Source: Nemertoderma westbladi
Taxonomy: Eukaryota; Xenacoelomorpha; Nemertodermatida; Nemertodermatidae
Assembly (NCBI GenBank): GCA_032718475.1
Contig: JAUCBJ010005658.1
Coordinates: 1-44,503 of the forward strand
Direction of reading: 5' to 3'
DNA length: 44,503 nt
Below the pieces are notes generated by a model. The model made no database searches, had not been told where the DNA came from, and saw only the letters and a program-made list of their open reading frames with translations. Every line of letters begins with the position of its first letter. Positions within the stretch are counted from its first letter, which is position 1. The translations under genes and the position numbers were made by a program. Shown here piece by piece: positions 40,052 through 44,503 of the stretch.

Positions 40052-41243
40052 ACAAAATTGGCAACTTATCTACAGTGTGGTCGACGCAGAAGTATACACC
40101 TAGAACCTCGTCTTGGCTGAATAAATTAGGTTTTAATGTAATAAACATTCGATGGTGCTCAACAACTATCTGGCAACATCCCATGCAATGTTGGTCTATT
40201 TCTACATGCTACAAAGTATATCTGTAAACTTGGATTCTCTCAAGCAGCTGAATGTTCAGTCCTTGGATGGCCTGGCTGGTTACACCAGCTGTATGTTCAG
40301 CCATTAGATGGCTTGGTTGGTTACACCAGCTGTATCTTCAGCCATTGGATGGCCTGGTTGGTTACACCAGCTATATGTTCAGCCATTGGATGGCCTGGTT
40401 GGTTAGACCAGCTGTATGTTCAGCTAATGGATGGCCTGGTTGGTTACACCAGCTGTCTGTTCTTCAGCCATTGGATATCCTGTTTGGTTACACCAGCTGT
40501 ATGTTCAGCCATTGGGTGGCCTGGTTGGTTACACCAGCTGTATGTTCAGCCATTGGATGGCCTGGTTGGTTGCACCAGCTGTATGTTCAGCCATTGGATG
40601 GCCTGGTTGGTTACACCTGCTGTATGTTCAGCCATTGGATGGCCTGGTTGGTTACACCAGCTGTATGTTCTTCAGCCATTGGATAGCCTGGTTGGTTACA
40701 CCAGCTGTATGTTCAGCCATTGGATGGCCTGGTTGGCTACACCAGCTGTTCTTCAGTCATTGAATGTCCTGATTGGTTTACACCAGCTGTATATTCAGCC
40801 AGTGGATGTAAATATTCTGTATTCAAAACTTCTTTGAAGGTAAATTTTAGCGGGACAGCAGTAGAGCCTATGCAAAAGGCTATATGTATATGTAGAATGT
40901 TTTGGTTCTTACTGTAGAAGACACCAGATCTCTTTATAGTATCTAAACCAAACCAGGTTGCTTCGCAGTTTTCACAGTATATATACCATGCTCGGTTACA
41001 AACGAGACATTGTACAATCTCGATAGCGACCGAGAATGGGCAAAACCCACCTCCACCTATCAGACACGTCATATGAGACTTGTAGGATACTGCCATCGTA
41101 AAACTGATCAGCCTGAGCGTGATCTTATTACATTTCTAACGGCCCGCGAGATGAACCTTGATGGTCTGTCACTGCCATCATGAAACATCTGCAAAAAGAG
41201 ACGGGTCTTTATAATGCAGATGATGATTCACATAGCTGACAAA
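40052..41243. repeat. Duplicated segment, copy 1 (contains the 41 bp array)
   Basis: 40052-40171 matches 42306-42435, and 40925-41243 matches 42451-42771. The intervening 753 bases here, mostly the minisatellite, are replaced by about 15 bases in the other copy. Within the second block a plus-strand frame (about 41072-41215) encodes MRLVGYCHRKTDQPERDL and, after a break, KHLQKETGLYNADD. These resemble the C-terminal RFAGHCFRREDQP and RRILKDTGLKDADD blocks of the LINE RT, so the unit includes a LINE 3' relic. Confidence 0.75.
40256..40808. repeat. 41 bp minisatellite, about 13 copies
   Basis: Units TGTATGTTCAGCCATTGGAT plus GGCCTGGTTGGTTACACCAGC are repeated 13 times with a partial last copy. 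Three units carry an extra TTC or similar triplet. The unit length is not divisible by three and lacks stops, so all three plus frames are open for 110-174 codons. These are repeat artefacts, not proteins. There are no unique spacers, which excludes a CRISPR-like array. Confidence 0.92.
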
Positions 41244-41573
41244 GGTTAATTTACGGTTGTTGTTATCACAAATAGGCAATTATTAATAATTCTCGGAGAT
41301 TAAACGGTGATCTTCCACAGTAAACCCTATCACTCTGTTTCCTAAACGAATGCCTGTTTACCACCATGGGTGATGTTCCACAGTAAACCATTCCATTATA
41401 TTTCCCAAGTTGCCTTGGTTCCCATTTTACCGACCATCCAAGGATGAAATCCCGGGTTGGGCTAGGCTGCAGCATTTAAAGCACGGTGGCCAAATAGTGC
41501 TGCCCCCATCTAGGAATCGAACCAGGGCTTCCTGAATATAAGCCCAGGAATGTCACCACTAGACCAAGCTGCT
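41244..41573 (-). mobile_element. tRNA-derived SINE, fuller copy
   Basis: Minus strand: the head at 41573-41501 has a perfect A box (TGGTCTAGTGG) and B box (GGTTCGATTCC) and an anticodon-like stem (TTCCTG/CAGGAA). The body 41449-41244 matches 4438-4645. Total about 330 bases, normal for a SINE. The link between head and body (41450-41500) is seen only here, so the full structure rests on one copy. Confidence 0.65.
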
Positions 41574-41648
41574 TATTAGTTATAGTAATTAGTTACTAAT
41601 TACTATTAAATATATAGCCCTATCTATGATTTAAATAAATTATTATTA

Positions 41649-41982
41649 TTTCATCTCATTGAAATAAAAACTGCCAATCCTTTAAATGTTCAATGAGTAA
41701 AATAAATATTTTAAAAGTTTTTAAAAATATATTTATTTATCGAAAATCATCAATAATTAATAGAAAATGTCAGATAATCGATTGAAACATTTTATTATTT
41801 TTGCATAAAAATTTAATTATTTAAATCTAAATCAAAATCCGGGATGGGAGTCCGTCCCCTTTACCTCCACCAGGGCAACATGGGTCCTGCCCCCCGTAAA
41901 CCGCTGGGGCAGCGCCCTTAGAACAAAAGATAAACTTCACAAATTGTGCGCACCATAGAAATTAAATTCCTGGATCCGCCCC
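41649..41982. repeat. Dispersed repeat R2, copy B
   Basis: Matches 6721-7038 along its length and ends in the same CTGGATCCGCCCC. It lies next to the SINE, as copy A lies downstream of the SINE body. Confidence 0.8.
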
Positions 41983-42305
41983 TGATCCGTGGTACACTTA
42001 ATGCAGACAACCGTAATAACCATATCTTTTCGATTTAGCATACTGTATATCATTGGCCTTATGTAATGTATGCAGTAAGCCAATCATGGTAACAAATAAA
42101 TCAATTAATCACACCCACTTCCTCCAGTTAGTATAGATAATTTGTGATTGAATTTGGATTGGCTGAAAAATAATTGAATGTGCGATATTTAAGCTTCCTC
42201 CGAATGCCTCTGTACTCGAAATCTAATTGGTTTTGCCTACATTTCAGGGAGAAAGATACAAAAAATAAAAAATTTTCTTTGGCCGTTAGCGTAGGGGCAT
42301 TAGGC
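41983..42305. other. Spacer, no gene seen
   Basis: AT-rich sequence between repeat R2 and the second duplicated segment. The open frame 42174-42368 shows no family signature and overlaps the repeat. Confidence 0.3.
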
Positions 42306-42771
42306 ACAAAATTGGCGACTTATCTAGAACGTGGTCCACGCAGAAGTATACACCCCGCGGGAAACTAGGACCTGGACTTGGTTGAATTAATTAGGTTTTA
42401 ATGTAATAAACATTCGATGGTGCTCAATAACTATCTTGAACAGGCTTGAACAGATCTCTTTATAGTATCTAAAACCAAACCAGGTTGCTTCGCAGTTTTC
42501 ACAGTATATATACCATGCTCGGTTACAAACGAGACATTGTACAATCTCGATAGCGACCGAGAATGGTCAAAGCCAACCTCCACCTATCAGACACGTCATA
42601 TGAGACTTGTAGGATACTGCCATCGTAAAACTTGATCAGCCTGAGCGACACCTTATTACATTTCAACCGGCCGGCGAGATGAACCTTGATGGTCTGCCAT
42701 TGACATCATGAAACATCTGCAAAAAGAGACGGGTCTTTATAATGCAGATGATGATTCACATAGCTGACAAA
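42306..42771. repeat. Duplicated segment, copy 2 (lacks the array)
   Basis: Partner of 40052-41243 but without the minisatellite. The same LINE C-terminal relic is present at about 42599-42760. Confidence 0.75.
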
Positions 42772-43452
42772 AGTAAATGTAAAGTTTTCTTCGTCCCTTC
42801 ATGAGTCATTGCTTCCAGAACGCGTCTGTTAATCGCTCCTCTAAATCACAATGTTGAATAACTAACTACCACGTACTACCCACTCGCCAATATAATCTAC
42901 CACTTATTAATTCATTAATTACTTCATTACTGATATTCGCTGATAGAAGGGCAGGAAACCTGTCACGTTATCCCCCATTCCATGTCGTTAGTGTAACAGG
43001 TGGTTATTAAAATTCCTAATAAGTCGTCTTCCTCGGACTAGATATACAGTATACATGTACAATATTCCCTGGCAAAGTACGTCTTTCATTTTTTTTTTAT
43101 TACATTCTGTATTATAGCAGCATGCAGTAGCCAGTAGAACCCAGATTTTTATTCTAATAATCTACGGTATTGTCAGAATAAAATTATGGTAGGAGGGCCT
43201 ATTAATATTCGTCGATATAATTATATTTTTATATATACCTACAATCCAGTAATAAATACCAATATAATTCACATGTTTAATATACTGTACTTATTCTTTA
43301 ATAAACAGATTCCTCTACACAATTATTCTGAATTCAACCTATTGATATTACAATACAAGACGAAGTTTGGTGTGATAACATTATTCACAACATGATGCTT
43401 TCTTATTTGATAATTTGCGCGCTAATAATTGCTATAGGATTTTATCCTGGGA
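42772..43452. other. AT-rich DNA, probably intergenic or intronic
   Basis: No supported frame. It lies upstream of the channel exon and may be part of its upstream intron. Confidence 0.3.
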
Positions 43453-43838
43453 TAACAGGCGAAAACAGGAGAAAACATACAAAATTAGGCGGATATATAA
43501 ACAGTGCCAGCCAGCACTTACTGTAGGACTAGCTATAGACAATGATACTGTAACTTGTGTTATACAGTTATTGCATTTACTGTTTTAGATAGATACATGC
43601 CGCCACTTTAACATATAAATCTATTTGAATTTCTGCAGTACAGTACTGTATGTAATAAGAAGTATGCTGGTTCATACCTCGTCCAAGGTTGTTTGTTACC
43701 TGGACTGGACGTCTCTCCCCCCCCCCCCCCCCCCCCCCCCTTATTTTATTAAGATATTTTTTATTGCAAAAGTTTTTAAGTTTTCTTTTCGTATCTTGGG
43801 TACGTTTTTGTCCGTTTTTTTCCTGTTTTCGCCTGTTA
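43453..43838. mobile_element. MITE-like repeat with 18 bp perfect inverted ends and a poly-C run
   Basis: TAACAGGCGAAAACAGGA at 43453-43470 recurs exactly inverted at 43821-43838. Similarity extends a little inward (GAAAACATAC; GTACGTTTTTG). The 386-base unit has no gene and contains 24 consecutive C residues at 43717-43740. It ends 43 bases before the splice acceptor of the channel exon and contributes part of the pyrimidine-rich tract. Confidence 0.6.
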
Positions 43839-43881
43839 TTACACTATAGAACTACACTTTCTTTATGAGGCCGCGTTTCAG

Positions 43882-44503
43882 GTGAAGGAAGTCTTAGTAA
43901 TTTAAAATCACTAATTGAGGGTGATAATGGCTATAATGCAATGATAAGACCACTTTCTGGTTCAAAAGAACCAGTTACTGTTGGTGTAAATCTAGGCATA
44001 ACACACTTTGGAGAAGTTGACACCACCACAATGACATATTGGATTTCATTCCATCTGCGGCAGATTTGGAGTGATCCCCGTCTATCATGGAATGAATCCC
44101 AGTTAAACAAATCCCATTCCTTTAGTCCGAAACTCGCAGCTTCTATATGGATGCCTATCTTATATATAAAAAATGCCTTCCGGCGGCATTCTTTCCTTAA
44201 TCCAGCCACAAATGACAACATCATGATCACAATATCACCAAACGGCGACATAATTATGGCCATCATGGTGGACACCGCAGTAAGATGCGTCTTTGATCTT
44301 ACTTACTACCCATTCGACACTCAGGAATGCAAAATAATTCTTGAAAGCTATTCTTACAGCGAAGAAGATGTGAAATTCTATTTCCAAGCTGGAAAAAACG
44401 AAACAGATGTTGGGGTCATTGTTCAATCTGAAGCGAAAAGAACTTCTAATCAATACAAACTAATTACCACCTCTGATTTAGTGGTTTACAATGCGATTAC
44501 AAC
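43882..44503 (+). CDS. Cys-loop (pentameric) ligand-gated ion channel, extracellular-domain exon (partial)
   Basis: The host gene exon starts after a CGTTTCAG acceptor (AG at 43880-43881); two bases complete a codon, then GAAGGAAGT... stays open for about 206 codons to the window end. It encodes a neurotransmitter-gated channel ligand-binding domain: MTYWISFHLRQIWSDPRLSW (near residue 58), an IWMPILYIKNAF block, NGDIIMAIMV, then the diagnostic Cys-loop CVFDLTYYPFDTQEC (two Cys 14 apart, with the P-F-D-x-Q core) and LESYSYSEEDV. Several N-x-S/T sites are present. The sequence resembles anion-channel (glycine/GABA/GluCl-like) subunits more than nicotinic ones, but the pore lies beyond the window, so ion selectivity is not known. 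That nearly all of the extracellular domain is in one exon is unusual. Confidence 0.88.

Noticed and set aside
40256-40808. Possible CRISPR-like array
   Set aside because: No unique spacers between repeats, and the context is a eukaryotic genome.
40252-40837. Three overlapping open frames of 110-174 codons with repeated Gly-Trp-Leu-type peptides
   Set aside because: They arise from a 41 bp tandem repeat without stop codons; all three frames are open in the same way, so none is evidence of a protein.

Overview
The window is animal nuclear DNA, most likely from a marine invertebrate. It is AT-rich, intron-containing and packed with retroelements of metazoan type (BEL/Pao LTR elements, APE-type LINEs, an RLE-type RT element, tRNA-derived SINEs). 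The only recognisable host gene is a Cys-loop ligand-gated ion channel exon at the right edge. The frequent TAGGCCTA-type words make me lean to an invertebrate deuterostome, but this is a weak guess. There are no bacterial genes, operons, CRISPR arrays or rRNA.

Layout. 1-2890: non-coding AT-rich DNA with degenerate repeats, a tRNA-like pseudogene and a strong hairpin. 2890-4082: a decayed LINE (minus strand) whose RT has lost its catalytic FADD box. 4438-7038: dispersed repeats and simple arrays. 7088-13368: a 6.3 kb interval bounded by ~390 bp inverted arms; inside is a BEL/Pao relic split by a 3.8 kb LINE (copy 1, minus strand) flanked by an exceptionally long 71 bp target duplication. 13200-14146: LINE relic continuing out of the right arm. 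14432-17134: an RLE-type reverse transcriptase element. 17677-35296: a palindromic foldback element into whose right arm a 16 kb BEL/Pao LTR retrotransposon (19205-35235; 1.2 kb LTRs, TG...CA ends, CCGGG target duplication) has inserted; that LTR element itself carries LINE copy 2 (26556-29913). 37205-38219: another foldback element with ~270 bp arms. 38328-39328: 5'-truncated LINE copy 3. 39343-40808: two minisatellites. 40052-42771: a local duplication, SINE and other repeats. 43453-43838: an intronic MITE-like repeat with a 24-base poly-C run. 43882-44503: ligand-gated channel exon.

How it works together. This is a nested transposon graveyard. The most interesting element is the 16 kb BEL/Pao unit. 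Its two LTRs are nearly identical by eye, so it inserted recently, yet its gag-pol is full of frameshifts and lacks the RT and integrase cores. It must therefore have been mobilised in trans. It also carries, between pol and the 3' LTR, an unrecognised coding region of about 500 codons (32398-33953, now broken) with a CxxC/His-rich patch and a strongly basic C-terminus. That region is my best candidate for an undescribed component. The RLE-type element, with an FLDD RT, a CCHC/KRPDG endonuclease and a possible read-through basic SR/RG tail, is the second.
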